DNA of 64,000 nucleotides, from the NCBI RefSeq assembly GCF_021531715.1, contig NZ_JAFBIT010000001.1, positions 620,001 to 684,000 of the forward strand, in the 5' to 3' direction. Numbering within the stretch: the first letter of the stretch is position 1; each line of letters begins with the position of its first letter. The notes beneath the pieces were generated by a model. That model was given only the letters and a program-made list of their open reading frames with translations. It ran no database searches and was not told where the DNA came from. Shown piece by piece: positions 19,207-27,510 of the stretch. Made by a program: the position numbers and the translations under genes. This stretch comes from Anaeromassilibacillus senegalensis (GTDB taxonomy: Bacteria > Bacillota > Clostridia > Oscillospirales > Acutalibacteraceae).

Positions 19207-19245
19207 AATGCGCTTGACAGGATTCTGTTGAGCGCATTTCTTTAT
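19207..19245 (+). terminator. terminator after tRNA-Cys
   Basis: AATGCGCTTGACAG (19207-19220) pairs with CTGTTGAGCGCATT (19225-19238), 14 bp with two G-U pairs and a 4-nt loop, followed by TCTTTAT. Confidence 0.65.
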
Positions 19246-19285
19246 AAGTGCTCATGTTTTTCGCTGCAGAATTCGAGAAAATCTC

Positions 19286-19313
19286 TTGAAATTTGCAGAT
19301 TTCTCCGTATAAT
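19286..19313 (+). promoter_or_regulatory. sigma-A promoter of the first Gfo/Idh/MocA gene
   Basis: TTGAAA (19286-19291), 16-bp spacer, TATAAT (19308-19313). The resulting leader is about 200 nt. Confidence 0.7.
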
Positions 19314-19320
19314 ATATAGT

Positions 19321-19508
19321 GATGGCTTATAGGTGAAAACGATGATATGTGTTTCCGGCAGATCATGGGGAGTGAAGCCAAAGGCTCAGAGCGGATTTTT
19401 TGGAACGTTTTGACAAGAATCTGTGGGAGCGTATCGTGGACTTTCAATCCGATATATAAGCTGTCAAATCCAATACGAAGAATTGGTCCGCAAATCTGCG
19501 GAGAAAGG
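19321..19508 (+). promoter_or_regulatory. long leader with hairpins beside the ribosome binding site
   Basis: The leader holds CCAAT/ATTGG (19470-19486) and TCCGCA/TGCGGA (19487-19492 with 19497-19502) stems. The second abuts the AGAAAGGA ribosome binding site. I recognise no known riboswitch class. Confidence 0.3.
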
Positions 19509-19517
19509 ATGAACAAA

Positions 19518-20648
19518 ATGGGTAAGAAATTACGAATCGGTATCATCGGTGTCGGCGGCATGGGCAGCGGACATGCTATGGGTATCCACAGCGGCACAGG
19601 CAACACGATCTGGAGCACGCAGATCGACTATGTCCCGCCGTTTCCGGGTGAGATGACCTCCAACCTGCCGGATTATCTGGAGCTGGCCGGCGTTTATGAC
19701 ATCAACCCTGCCCGCAATGAATGGGCAATTAACCACGGAATCAGCGTTTTTGAGAATTATGACGCTATGCTGGCTGATCCGACGGTCGACGCGATTCTCA
19801 TCGCCACGCCGAACCACCTGCATAAGGATATGGCGATTTCCGCTATGCGTGCAGGCAAGCATGTTCTCTGCGAAAAGCCGGTCATGATATCCAGCGCAGA
19901 CATGCTGGATGTTATGGCGGTCTCCAAGGAGACCGGCAAGGTATTCTATCCCCGCCAGAATCGTGAGTGGGACGAGGATTACCTCATTGTCAAAAAGATT
20001 TACGACGAGAAGCTCATCGGCAATGTATTCAACATCAAGTGCCGCATCATGGGCAGCCGCGGTATCCCGGGTGACTGGCGCGGCGTCAAGGAATACGGCG
20101 GCGGCATGATGCTGGACTGGGGCGTGCATATCATCGACCGTATCGTGAAGATGATCCCGGAAAAGATCACGAACCTTTTCTGCCATTTCACATACATCAC
20201 CAATCCGGAGTGCGATGATGGCTTCCAGCTCCATCTCACCTTTGCAAACGGTGTCACTGTCAATCTTGAGGTCGGTACCTGCCACTTTGTCAACGAGCCG
20301 CTGTGGTGCGTCTACGGCGATAAGGGCTCCGCGATGATCAACAACTGGAATCTGGATGGCAAGCTGGTTCGCCTGATTTCCTGGGACGACAAGGACACGA
20401 TGCCGATCCTCGCCGGCGCCGGTCTGACCAAGACCATGGCCCCGAGAGACGGCGGCGAATCTGTCGAGGAATTCGAGCTGCCCAGATTTGACTTTGACCG
20501 CAATGCTCTGTACCGCAACTTTGTCGAGACCTGCAACGGCGAAGCGGAGCAGATCGTTTCGCAGGAGCATGCACTCCGCGTTCTGCGCATCATGGAAGCC
20601 TGCTTCGAGAGCAGCGAGACCGGTAAGGCCATCGCGTTTGAAGCCTGA
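19518..20648 (+). CDS. Gfo/Idh/MocA-family oxidoreductase
   Basis: The protein is 376 residues from ATG 19518. The N-terminal Rossmann fold shows IIGVGGMGSGHA; the catalytic-lysine motif is CEKPVM; the C-terminal substrate domain has GGGMMLDWGVHIIDRI with the conserved histidine. The family oxidises or isomerises sugars, inositols and their derivatives using NAD(P). Substrate cannot be told from sequence. The start has GAGAAAGGA 9 nt upstream; the frame is open to 19347 but those residues are unlike the family. It is monocistronic (own promoter and terminator). Confidence 0.9.
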   Translation: MGKKLRIGIIGVGGMGSGHAMGIHSGTGNTIWSTQIDYVPPFPGEMTSNLPDYLELAGVYDINPARNEWAINHGISVFENYDAMLADPTVDAILIATPNHLHKDMAISAMRAGKHVLCEKPVMISSADMLDVMAVSKETGKVFYPRQNREWDEDYLIVKKIYDEKLIGNVFNIKCRIMGSRGIPGDWRGVKEYGGGMMLDWGVHIIDRIVKMIPEKITNLFCHFTYITNPECDDGFQLHLTFANGVTVNLEVGTCHFVNEPLWCVYGDKGSAMINNWNLDGKLVRLISWDDKDTMPILAGAGLTKTMAPRDGGESVEEFELPRFDFDRNALYRNFVETCNGEAEQIVSQEHALRVLRIMEACFESSETGKAIAFEA

Positions 20649-20674
20649 TTTCCGATATTTGAACTGAAAAGCTT

Positions 20675-20714
20675 GCCCTTGGCGCGTAAAAACGCTGAGG
20701 GCATCTTTGTTTTT
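20675..20714 (+). terminator. terminator after the oxidoreductase
   Basis: GCCCTTGGCG (20675-20684) pairs with CGCTGAGGGC (20693-20702), two G-U pairs, 8-nt loop, then ATCTTTGTTTTT. Confidence 0.75.
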
Positions 20715-20863
20715 GAAGAGCTGCGGTTCCGGATTATCGGTAGCCTGCTCTCAGACGGATAGATGACCCGCTCGGATTCTGGTTAAAAGATTAAGATAGA
20801 TTTACTTTCTGCACAGAAGTATGGACAAAAGCGCTAATTATGGGGCGTTTTTGTGTTTTAAGC

Positions 20864-20891
20864 TTGAGATTCTCGGAGAGTATGGTATAAT
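20864..20891 (+). promoter_or_regulatory. extended -10 promoter of the 4,6-dehydratase gene
   Basis: TTGAGA (20864-20869), 16-bp spacer, TATAAT (20886-20891) with an upstream TGG extended element. The leader of about 165 nt includes a GC-rich hairpin, 20927-20940 with 20949-20964. The remaining gap from 20715 to 20863 shows nothing I recognise. Confidence 0.7.
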
Positions 20892-21065
20892 AATTGCAAA
20901 GCGGTTTTTTTGGCGATGTATTTTGTTCCGCCGGCTTGCATCTGGTGGTGCAGCGGGCGGCGGACGAGTATTGCCAGCATGTTTTATATGTATGGCATCC
21001 TGTTTATGCGAAACTGATTTGGATGAATAGCACTGTATTTTCAGAGAATTAAGGTGTGTACGAGG

Positions 21066-22922
21066 ATGGATAAATTGAAATTGGATTTAAAGTGGCTGAG
21101 CCGCGTAGCGCTGGTTGCACTTCTGGACGCGTTTTGCGTGTTCTGCTCCTTCTTTTTTGCGCTTGTACTTCGGTTTGAATTACGGCTGGGTGCAGTTGAA
21201 CCGGAATTTCTGGATGGCTTCTGCCACTCCATACTGTTCTGGTGTGCGATCACCGTCATCGTTTTTGCATTGTTTGACCTGTACAACAGTATTTGGAGCT
21301 ATGTCAGCGAAAACGAGCTGTTTCGCCTTTTGTGGGCGCATGCGGTGCTGATTCCCATTGGTCTGCTGTGCGTTAAGCTCTCCGGCCTGCACATGCCCCG
21401 CTCCTATTATATCATGGGCCTAGTGTTCAGCTTTATGAGCACGACGACGCTCCGCTTTGCATACCGCTTTGCCCGTCAGATCAAAGCCAGAGCCTTGACG
21501 CGTCTGCATGGGGAAGGGCGGCAGAATATCATGGTCATCGGCGCGGGTGCCGCGGGCAGCGTTTTAATCCGCGAATATGCAAACAGCAAATACCTGAACG
21601 GCCGCGTGGTCTGTATTATCGACGATAATCCGGCGAAGCAGGGCAGGAGACTGGAGGGAATCCCCGTTGTAGGCAATCGCTACGCGATTCCCGAAATGGT
21701 CAGACAGTACGGCGTGAACAAAATTGTCTTTGCAATTCCGAGCGCGAGTGCAGTGACCCGCCGGGAGATTCTGAGTATCTGCAGCACGGTTAAGTGCGAG
21801 GTGCAGGCTGTCCCGGGTATGTATCAGCTTGTCAACGGCGAAGTCAGCGTCAGCAAGCTCAAAAAGGTGGAGATTCAGGATCTTCTCGGCCGTGATCCGA
21901 TTCAGGTCAACCTGGAGGAGATTTACCGGTATATTTCCGGTAAGGTCGTCATGGTGACCGGCGGCGGTGGCTCCATCGGCAGCGAGCTGTGCAGGCAGAT
22001 TGCGAAAAGCAAGCCGAAACAGCTTGTTATCTTTGATATTTATGAGAATAACGCGTACAGTATCCAACGTGAGCTGGAACACGATTACCCCGATCTGAAT
22101 TTGGTGGTCCTGATTGGCTCAGTGCGCAACACGGCGCGTCTCGATTATGTTCTGGGAAAATATCGTCCCGAGATGGTATTCCATGCAGCGGCGCATAAGC
22201 ATGTCCCGCTGATGGAGGACAGCCCAAATGAGGCCATCAAAAACAATGTGTTCGGTACATATAAGATGGCGCAGGCGGCGGCCCGGTACAGCGTCAAGAA
22301 ATTCGTTCTGATTTCCACCGATAAGGCAGTCAACCCAACGAATATCATGGGCGCTTCCAAGCGGCTCTGCGAAATGGTCGTTCAGATGATGAACCGCGAA
22401 ACGGCTACGGAATTTGTCGCAGTGCGCTTTGGCAATGTTCTCGGCAGCAACGGAAGCGTGATCCCGATTTTTGAAAAGCAGATCGCAGCGGGCGGCCCGG
22501 TTACCGTGACGCATCCGGAAATCACGCGCTTTTTCATGACGATCCCGGAAGCGGTTTCCCTTGTTCTGCAGGCCGGGTATTATGCCAAGGGCGGGGAGAT
22601 CTTTGTCCTCGATATGGGGCAGCCGGTCAAGATCGACGATATGGCGCGCAATCTGATCCGCCTTTCCGGGTACGAGCCGGATGTCGATATCAAGATCGAA
22701 TACACGGGTCTGCGCCCCGGTGAAAAGCTCTATGAGGAGCTGCTCATGGAGGAGGAAGGTCTTAAGGAGACGGAAAACAAGCTGATTCACATCGGCAGGC
22801 CGATTGAAATGGACGATGAAAAGTTCAAGGAACAGCTTAAGATTCTGGAAGAAGCCTATAAGGTCGAAGCTGAAAACATGAAGGAGCTTGTCGCGGAGAT
22901 TGTTCCGACATACAAGCCGTAG
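21066..22922 (+). CDS. membrane-anchored nucleotide-sugar 4,6-dehydratase (PglF/WbpM/CapD type)
   Basis: About 618 residues. Four N-terminal membrane helices (roughly residues 10-135) are followed by a first Rossmann-like domain (MVIGAGAAGSVLI) and a short-chain dehydrogenase domain with the cofactor loop VTGGGGSIGSELC. The usual catalytic Tyr of YxxxK is Met here (NIMGASKR), as known for the long PglF/WbpM class. It likely makes UDP-4-keto-6-deoxy-HexNAc for surface glycans or protein glycosylation. No glycosyltransferase genes adjoin it. The start choice (ATG 21066 or GTG 21054) is uncertain. Confidence 0.92.
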   Translation: MDKLKLDLKWLSRVALVALLDAFCVFCSFFFALVLRFELRLGAVEPEFLDGFCHSILFWCAITVIVFALFDLYNSIWSYVSENELFRLLWAHAVLIPIGLLCVKLSGLHMPRSYYIMGLVFSFMSTTTLRFAYRFARQIKARALTRLHGEGRQNIMVIGAGAAGSVLIREYANSKYLNGRVVCIIDDNPAKQGRRLEGIPVVGNRYAIPEMVRQYGVNKIVFAIPSASAVTRREILSICSTVKCEVQAVPGMYQLVNGEVSVSKLKKVEIQDLLGRDPIQVNLEEIYRYISGKVVMVTGGGGSIGSELCRQIAKSKPKQLVIFDIYENNAYSIQRELEHDYPDLNLVVLIGSVRNTARLDYVLGKYRPEMVFHAAAHKHVPLMEDSPNEAIKNNVFGTYKMAQAAARYSVKKFVLISTDKAVNPTNIMGASKRLCEMVVQMMNRETATEFVAVRFGNVLGSNGSVIPIFEKQIAAGGPVTVTHPEITRFFMTIPEAVSLVLQAGYYAKGGEIFVLDMGQPVKIDDMARNLIRLSGYEPDVDIKIEYTGLRPGEKLYEELLMEEEGLKETENKLIHIGRPIEMDDEKFKEQLKILEEAYKVEAENMKELVAEIVPTYKP

Positions 22923-22949
22923 GAAGTATAAAAGCACATTGGATATTGA

Positions 22950-22978
22950 AAAGCCTTCGGCGCGTAACCGAAGGCTTT
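22950..22978. terminator. bidirectional terminator between convergent genes
   Basis: An 11-bp perfect stem, AAGCCTTCGG core with CCGAAGGCTT, 7-nt loop, A-rich on one side and T-rich on the other. It can serve the dehydratase gene (plus) and the NUDIX gene (minus). Confidence 0.8.
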
Positions 22979-22984
22979 CGTTGT

Positions 22985-23470
22985 TCAGATTTCTCTGTAT
23001 ATGAAATGTTGCACACCGTCGTCGAGCTTTTCGAGCAGCGCAGCGGCGTTGGTGGGGTACACCTCGATGCCGGAAACCGCGTCAAGCGGTACCCAATGAA
23101 ACGCAATTCCGAAATCGCGCCCCTCAAGCTGCTCCTGCCCCCAAAACATACCGGACGTCGGTGTATCCTCAGAGAGGATGGTGACGCGGTAATACAGGCA
23201 GATCTGGTGGCAGGGCTTATCGCCCCACGGAAAAAACACCTCCGCCACCCACTGAAGCGGGCCGACCTCAATCTGCGCGCCGATTTCTTCCCGGAATTCG
23301 CGGATTAGTGTTTCCGCGTTCGTCTCATTGAAGGCGACGTGCCCGCCGGGGAAAGCGTAGCCGGGATCGTTTGTCGGCTTCTGCAGCAGCACTTTACCGT
23401 TCTGCACGCAAATACCGGCGACGCGGTAGCTGAAAACAAAATCATCCGTTTTGAAAAGAATGTCAGACAT
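22985..23470 (-). CDS. NUDIX hydrolase
   Basis: This 161-residue protein contains a complete Nudix box (G-x5-E-x7-REUxEExGU), visible as GHVAFNETNA followed by ETLIREFREEIGA around residues 42-64. It would hydrolyse a nucleoside diphosphate linked to another group; the substrate is not predictable. GGAGGGATCAA precedes the ATG. It lies 12 nt downstream of the QueG-like gene and probably shares its transcript. Confidence 0.9.
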   Translation of the reverse strand: MSDILFKTDDFVFSYRVAGICVQNGKVLLQKPTNDPGYAFPGGHVAFNETNAETLIREFREEIGAQIEVGPLQWVAEVFFPWGDKPCHQICLYYRVTILSEDTPTSGMFWGQEQLEGRDFGIAFHWVPLDAVSGIEVYPTNAAALLEKLDDGVQHFIYREI

Positions 23471-23482
23471 TTGATCCCTCCA

Positions 23483-24148
23483 TTACGTTTCCGGTTCACA
23501 CCCATAGGGGCACGCGGCAAGGCACAGCCCGCAGGCGTTCTTCCGGCCGTGTTTTGCGATGAATTGGCTGCGTTTTTCGTTGCAGAGAGGATAGTCGATG
23601 ATCTCGCTGCGCTTTGAGCGGATATTCCACTGCACATTGTGCAGTGCCTTGTGCGGGCACGCGTCGATGCATTTCACGCAATCGTCCGGACAGCGGCTTT
23701 CCATGATAACCGGGCCGCAGGGGAGAGCGCTGTCAATCAGCACAGCGGAGAGCCGCACGCGCGGCCCGTATCGCTCGGTGATCATCACATCGTTTTTGCC
23801 GATCCAGCCGAGGCCGGCGTGAACCGCCGCATACTTAAAGGAGAACGGCGCCAAAAGCGTTTCCTCGCTCGTCTGCGCGACAGGCGGAATCCAGTACGCG
23901 GCGCCCTCGGCGCGCAGCAGCGCCTCAATTTCCGCCAGCACCGTGTCCAGCACGCTGCGTGCGTCCTGAATGCTCTGATCGAAATCCGGTTCTCTGTATG
24001 TCTGGAGTGTAAGCTGTTTTCCGTAAGGTACTGCAAATACGAGTGCAGAGCGATACATCTTCGCATACGGGCTGTATGAGATATCCGCGAAGCCGTAAAG
24101 GATTTCCGGATGATTCTCCAATATCCGTCGTAATTTATGTTCAAGCAT
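23483..24148 (-). CDS. short QueG-like 4Fe-4S protein
   Basis: This 221-residue protein resembles epoxyqueuosine reductase in the HAGLGWIGKN segment and in two ferredoxin-type clusters (CPDDCVKCIDACP and CGLCLAACP). It is much shorter than QueG (about 350-380 residues), lacks HEAT repeats, and has no DSAP segment with the catalytic aspartate; the corresponding region reads PPVAQTSEE. It is therefore probably a relative with another redox role. Its ribosome binding site is AGAGGGATTC. It follows tRNA-Leu and a terminator, with no own promoter seen. Confidence 0.75.
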   Translation of the reverse strand: MLEHKLRRILENHPEILYGFADISYSPYAKMYRSALVFAVPYGKQLTLQTYREPDFDQSIQDARSVLDTVLAEIEALLRAEGAAYWIPPVAQTSEETLLAPFSFKYAAVHAGLGWIGKNDVMITERYGPRVRLSAVLIDSALPCGPVIMESRCPDDCVKCIDACPHKALHNVQWNIRSKRSEIIDYPLCNEKRSQFIAKHGRKNACGLCLAACPYGCEPET

Positions 24149-24172
24149 CAGAATCCCTCTTTTTCAAAGTAC

Positions 24173-24205
24173 AAAAAAGTCTCATCGCTTCTGCAATGAG
24201 ACTTT
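24173..24205 (-). terminator. terminator after tRNA-Leu(CAG)
   Basis: On the minus strand AAAGTCTCAT pairs with ATGAGACTTT (10 bp, 10-nt loop), followed by a T tract. Confidence 0.8.
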
Positions 24206-24207
24206 CC

Positions 24208-24294
24208 TGGTGCAGGTAACAGGACTTGAACCTGCATGAACTTGCATTCATATGGACCTGAACCATACGCGTCTGCCAATTCCGCCATACCTGC
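24208..24294 (-). tRNA. tRNA-Leu (anticodon CAG)
   Basis: 87 nt on the minus strand with acceptor GCAGGTA/TACCTGC, a long variable arm typical of class II tRNA, anticodon loop TTCAGGT on a TATGG/CCATA stem, and encoded CCA. Confidence 0.95.
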
Positions 24295-24334
24295 ATATTT
24301 GCTTTTGTCAACCGTTTCCGTTTGACGCTTGTAT

Positions 24335-24363
24335 ATTATAGCATCAGGTACCGGATTTGTCAA
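24335..24363 (-). promoter_or_regulatory. consensus promoter of tRNA-Leu(CAG)
   Basis: On the minus strand TTGACA (24363-24358), 17-bp spacer, TATAAT (24340-24335) with an extended TGC: a full consensus promoter. Confidence 0.88.
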
Positions 24364-24396
24364 CTGTTTTTTTGAAGAAAATTTCAAAATTCCCGC

Positions 24397-25035
24397 TTAT
24401 TCTTCGATTTCCGAAATCCGGTAGCAGAGCGTCATCATACTGTCGTTCAGTTGAACATTTTCCACAAGAGCGTCCTTATACTTGAGGGAGATATCGTAAT
24501 GGCTGAAATTCCAGAAGCTCTTAATGCCGAGCGCATAAAGGTCGTCGACAATGGATTCGGTCGCGGTGTGCGGCACACACAGGATCGCCATGACCGGTTT
24601 GTTTTCGGCGCAGAACGAACGGAGATTGCCGTAGGGAAGCACCGTCAGTCCGGCGAGCGATTGCCCGACAACCTGCTCACCGCGGTCAAAAATGCCGATT
24701 AGCTCGAAGCCGGCGAAATTGTAGGAAATATGTGTCGCGATGGCCTTACCGAGATTGCCCGCGCCGATCAAAATGCACTTGTGTACGCGGTCAAGGCCGA
24801 GAATGGTGCCGATTTCTTCGCGGAGCTGATGGACGGCATAGCCGTAACCCTGCTGGCCGTAGCCGCCGAAGCAGTTGAAATCCTGCCGCACCTGCGAGGC
24901 TGTAAAGCCCATCTTTTCCGCAAGCTCCTTGGAGGAAACGCGCAGAATGCCGCGGCGGTCGAGGTCGACCAGAAAACGGTAATACCGTGGAAGGCGGCGG
25001 ATCACGGACATAGAGATATACGGTTTCTTTTGCAT
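24397..25035 (-). CDS. rex: redox-sensing transcriptional repressor Rex
   Basis: The protein is 212 residues from ATG 25035. The N-terminal winged helix has YYRFLVDLDRRGILRVSSKE and the recognition segment FTASQVRQDFNCFG. The C-terminal Rossmann domain has LIGAGNLGKAIA for NADH/NAD sensing, and the C-terminal swapped helix is present. Rex represses fermentation and respiration genes until NADH rises. The upstream 34 residues of the open frame are unlike Rex; GAAAGG precedes 25035. I see no clear Rex operator inside this window. Confidence 0.95.
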   Translation of the reverse strand: MQKKPYISMSVIRRLPRYYRFLVDLDRRGILRVSSKELAEKMGFTASQVRQDFNCFGGYGQQGYGYAVHQLREEIGTILGLDRVHKCILIGAGNLGKAIATHISYNFAGFELIGIFDRGEQVVGQSLAGLTVLPYGNLRSFCAENKPVMAILCVPHTATESIVDDLYALGIKSFWNFSHYDISLKYKDALVENVQLNDSMMTLCYRISEIEE

Positions 25036-25123
25036 GTGGATCAACCTTTCTTCTGCGGTATTTGCGGGGAATCCCGCCTGTACAAAGAGTATCATAAACT
25101 GGAATCCGGCGCAAGTCCTTTTG

Positions 25124-25165
25124 AAAAAAATAAGCACGGGGCGTGCTGTACGTACGCCCCGTGCT
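25124..25165 (-). terminator. terminator after the second Gfo/Idh/MocA gene
   Basis: On the minus strand AGCACGGGGCGT pairs with ACGCCCCGTGCT (12 bp, 9-nt loop) and runs into TATTTTTTT. Confidence 0.88.
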
Positions 25166-25171
25166 CTGAAG

Positions 25172-26164
25172 TTATCGGTCGGATGGGAAGCGAATGCCCG
25201 CGTCGCGGCGAAGCTGTTCCATATAATCGGATACCGCGTAGGCGAGCGCGCAACACTGCGCGTATTCTGCGGCGGAAGCCTCGGGCTCGGTGATGTACCG
25301 GTAAAAATCCTTGGCTTCGTAGCCCATCAGCTTGTATTTTGGCTCCTCGCCGCAGACCGTCTCGCGTGAGCCGTCGTTATAGATGATCTCGATGTTGGCG
25401 AGCTTTGAGATGGATGCCACCGAAACCGTGCCGAGGTTGCCCTGAAAATCGGTATTGGCGGCGGCCTGCCCGACCTTTGAATAGACGAGATTCACGAGCT
25501 TATCCGGATACTGCATGGCGACGATACCGCTGCCGTCTGCGCCGGAGGCGAGGAGCTGCGCCGTGATCTGCGTGCGTTCCGGCATGCCGAAGAGATACAA
25601 CGCCGGGTACACACAGTAGATGCCGAGATCCATCAGCGCGCCTGTCTCAAGCGCCGGATTGAAGATGTTCGGCAGATTTCCGGAGAGATACGCGTCGTAT
25701 TTTGAAGAGCGCTGGCAGAAATCGAGCTTTGCGATGTTGACGCCGCCGATCTTTTCAAGCGCTTCCTCGAGCAGCCTGCGCTGCGGCAGGTGCATGAACA
25801 TGATGGCCTCCAGATAGATGAGCCCGCGTTCCCTGGCGAGTGTTTGCAGCGCTTTAACGTCCTTTGCGTGTGCCGAAAGCGGCTTTTCGCAGATCACGTG
25901 TTTGCCGTTCTCGAGGAAAATGCGTACGTGCTCTGCGTGCAGCTTGTTCGGGCTTGCGATGTACACCGCGTCGATCAAATCGCTCTGCGCCATCGCTTCC
26001 ATATCCGTGAAAACGGTCTCCACGCCGTATTTTGCCCCGAATTCGCGTCCCTTTTCGAGCGTGCGCGAATACACCGCCGTGAGCGTCCACAGGCCGCTGT
26101 CGAGCGCGCCGTCAATATAGCTGTTCGTGATCCAGCTCGTTCCGATTGTTCCAAATCGCAGCAT
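25172..26164 (-). CDS. Gfo/Idh/MocA-family oxidoreductase
   Basis: The protein is 330 residues from ATG 26164 (AAAGGAATTTTCAAC upstream). It has a Rossmann domain with FGTIGTSWITNSY, the family motif CEKPLSAHAKD and a second domain with LMDLGIYCVYPALYLFG. The group resembles dihydrodiol or 1,5-anhydrofructose reductase-like proteins rather than inositol dehydrogenases, but the substrate is unknown. The gene lies 19 nt behind pepT and before a strong terminator, so pepT and this gene form a two-gene unit. Confidence 0.88.
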   Translation of the reverse strand: MLRFGTIGTSWITNSYIDGALDSGLWTLTAVYSRTLEKGREFGAKYGVETVFTDMEAMAQSDLIDAVYIASPNKLHAEHVRIFLENGKHVICEKPLSAHAKDVKALQTLARERGLIYLEAIMFMHLPQRRLLEEALEKIGGVNIAKLDFCQRSSKYDAYLSGNLPNIFNPALETGALMDLGIYCVYPALYLFGMPERTQITAQLLASGADGSGIVAMQYPDKLVNLVYSKVGQAAANTDFQGNLGTVSVASISKLANIEIIYNDGSRETVCGEEPKYKLMGYEAKDFYRYITEPEASAAEYAQCCALAYAVSDYMEQLRRDAGIRFPSDR

Positions 26165-26183
26165 GTTGAAAATTCCTTTCCGA

Positions 26184-27395
26184 TTACTCCACGATCGCAA
26201 TGATGGTCTTGATGATCTCTACAATGGCCTCCATATCCTCGAGGACGGCAAATTCATGCTTGCCGTGCGCGTTTTCGCCGCCGGTGCAGAGGTTCGGGCA
26301 GGGCAGACCCATGAAGGAGAGACGCGCACCGTCCGTGCCGCCGCGGATCGGGCTGATGACCGGCTCCACGCCGTTCTGGCGCATGGCGGCCTTGGCCGTC
26401 TCCAGAATTTCCGGATGCGGCAGGATCATTTCCTTCATATTGTAGTACGTGTCTTTGATTTCGACGGTCACAAGATCGCGGCCGTACTTATGGTTGATGA
26501 ATTCCGCGGCGAGACGGAACTTCTCCTTGCGCGCTTCAAAGGGCGCCTTGTTGTGGTCGCGGATGATGTAGTGCAGCTCCGCGTGCTCGATCTCACCCTG
26601 CATGCCGAGCAGGTGTGCGAAGCCCTCGTAGCCCTCGGTGTTTTCCGGAACCTCGCGGACGGGGAGCAGAGAAGCGAATTCCATCGCGACGCGGCTTGCG
26701 TTGATCATCTTGTCCTTTGCGCTGCCGGGGTGTACGCTTCTGCCCTTGACGGTAACCTTTGCGGACGCGCCGTTGAAGTTTTCGTACTCCATGCCGCCCA
26801 GCTCGCCGCCGTCGACGGTATAGGCGAAATCGCAGCCGAAGCCCTCGACATCGAATTCGTTCGGGCCGGCGCCGATTTCCTCATCCGGCGTGAAGGCGAT
26901 CTTCACCGTGCCGTGCGGTAGATCGTTTTTGAGAATGTCCTCGGCGGCCTGCAGGATCTCCGCGACACCCGCCTTATCGTCCGCGCCGAGCAGCGTGGTG
27001 CCGTCCGTGACGATCAGCGTCTTGCCGACGCGCTTTTCAAGCGCCGGGAAATCCTTGACCGCCGTCACGATGCCGAGGTCCTCGTTCAGCACGATGTCCT
27101 TGCCGTCGTAATTTTCGATGATGCGCGGCTTGACGTTTTCACCGCTGAAATCCGGGGACGTATCCATGTGCGCGATAAAGCCGATGGTGTTTTTCTTTTC
27201 GCAGTTTGCGGGGATCGTGCCGTATACATAGCCGTGCTCGTCCATATGCGCGTCAGCGATGCCGATCGCCTGCATGTCGTCCACAAGACGCTGCGCTAAA
27301 ATCTTCTGTTTGGCGGTGGAGGGCATGGTGCCGGTCGTCTCGTCCGACTGCGTGTCATAGCGGACGTAATCGAGAAATCTGTCTTTTACGGACAT
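26184..27395 (-). CDS. pepT: peptidase T (tripeptide aminopeptidase)
   Basis: The protein is 403 residues from ATG 27395. The M20 metallopeptidase motifs are all seen: AHMDTSPDFSG (first His), LLGADDKAG (bridging Asp), FTPDEEIGAGP (catalytic and metal Glu pair), and GTDGARLSFMG with ENAHGKHEF near the C terminus. It removes the N-terminal residue of tripeptides in the cytosol. Ribosome binding site AGGAGTTGATTTAC. The start at MSVKDRFLDYVRYDT matches the family. Confidence 0.96.
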   Translation of the reverse strand: MSVKDRFLDYVRYDTQSDETTGTMPSTAKQKILAQRLVDDMQAIGIADAHMDEHGYVYGTIPANCEKKNTIGFIAHMDTSPDFSGENVKPRIIENYDGKDIVLNEDLGIVTAVKDFPALEKRVGKTLIVTDGTTLLGADDKAGVAEILQAAEDILKNDLPHGTVKIAFTPDEEIGAGPNEFDVEGFGCDFAYTVDGGELGGMEYENFNGASAKVTVKGRSVHPGSAKDKMINASRVAMEFASLLPVREVPENTEGYEGFAHLLGMQGEIEHAELHYIIRDHNKAPFEARKEKFRLAAEFINHKYGRDLVTVEIKDTYYNMKEMILPHPEILETAKAAMRQNGVEPVISPIRGGTDGARLSFMGLPCPNLCTGGENAHGKHEFAVLEDMEAIVEIIKTIIAIVE

Positions 27396-27428
27396 GTAAA
27401 TCAACTCCTAATACTTTCATTTGAATCC

Positions 27429-27457
27429 ATTCTACTACAAGGCACCGGCAATTGCAA
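27429..27457 (-). promoter_or_regulatory. sigma-A promoter of pepT
   Basis: On the minus strand TTGCAA (27457-27452), 17-bp spacer, TAGAAT (27434-27429). Confidence 0.65.
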
Positions 27458-27493
27458 GAAGAAGTCCCGCACCGGGAATTCTCGGTGCGGGAC
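27455..27493 (-). terminator. terminator after the sugar isomerase
   Basis: GTCCCGCACCG (27464-27474) pairs with CGGTGCGGGAC (27483-27493), 11 bp perfect, followed on the minus strand by TTCTTCTT. It overlaps the -35 box of the pepT promoter at its tail. Confidence 0.75.
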
Positions 27494-27510
27494 GCGGGAT
27501 ACAGGATAGA

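Noticed and set aside
19211-19225. TTGACA inside the sequence after tRNA-Cys as a -35 box
   Set aside because: It is part of the left arm of a 14-bp terminator stem and has no -10 box at a suitable distance.
20821-21030. 69-codon frame before the 4,6-dehydratase
   Set aside because: No ribosome binding site, no conserved pattern, and it spans the dehydratase promoter and a leader hairpin.
24364-24396. Terminator directly after rex
   Set aside because: The A/T-rich stretch pairs only weakly and the run following it on the minus strand is A, not T.
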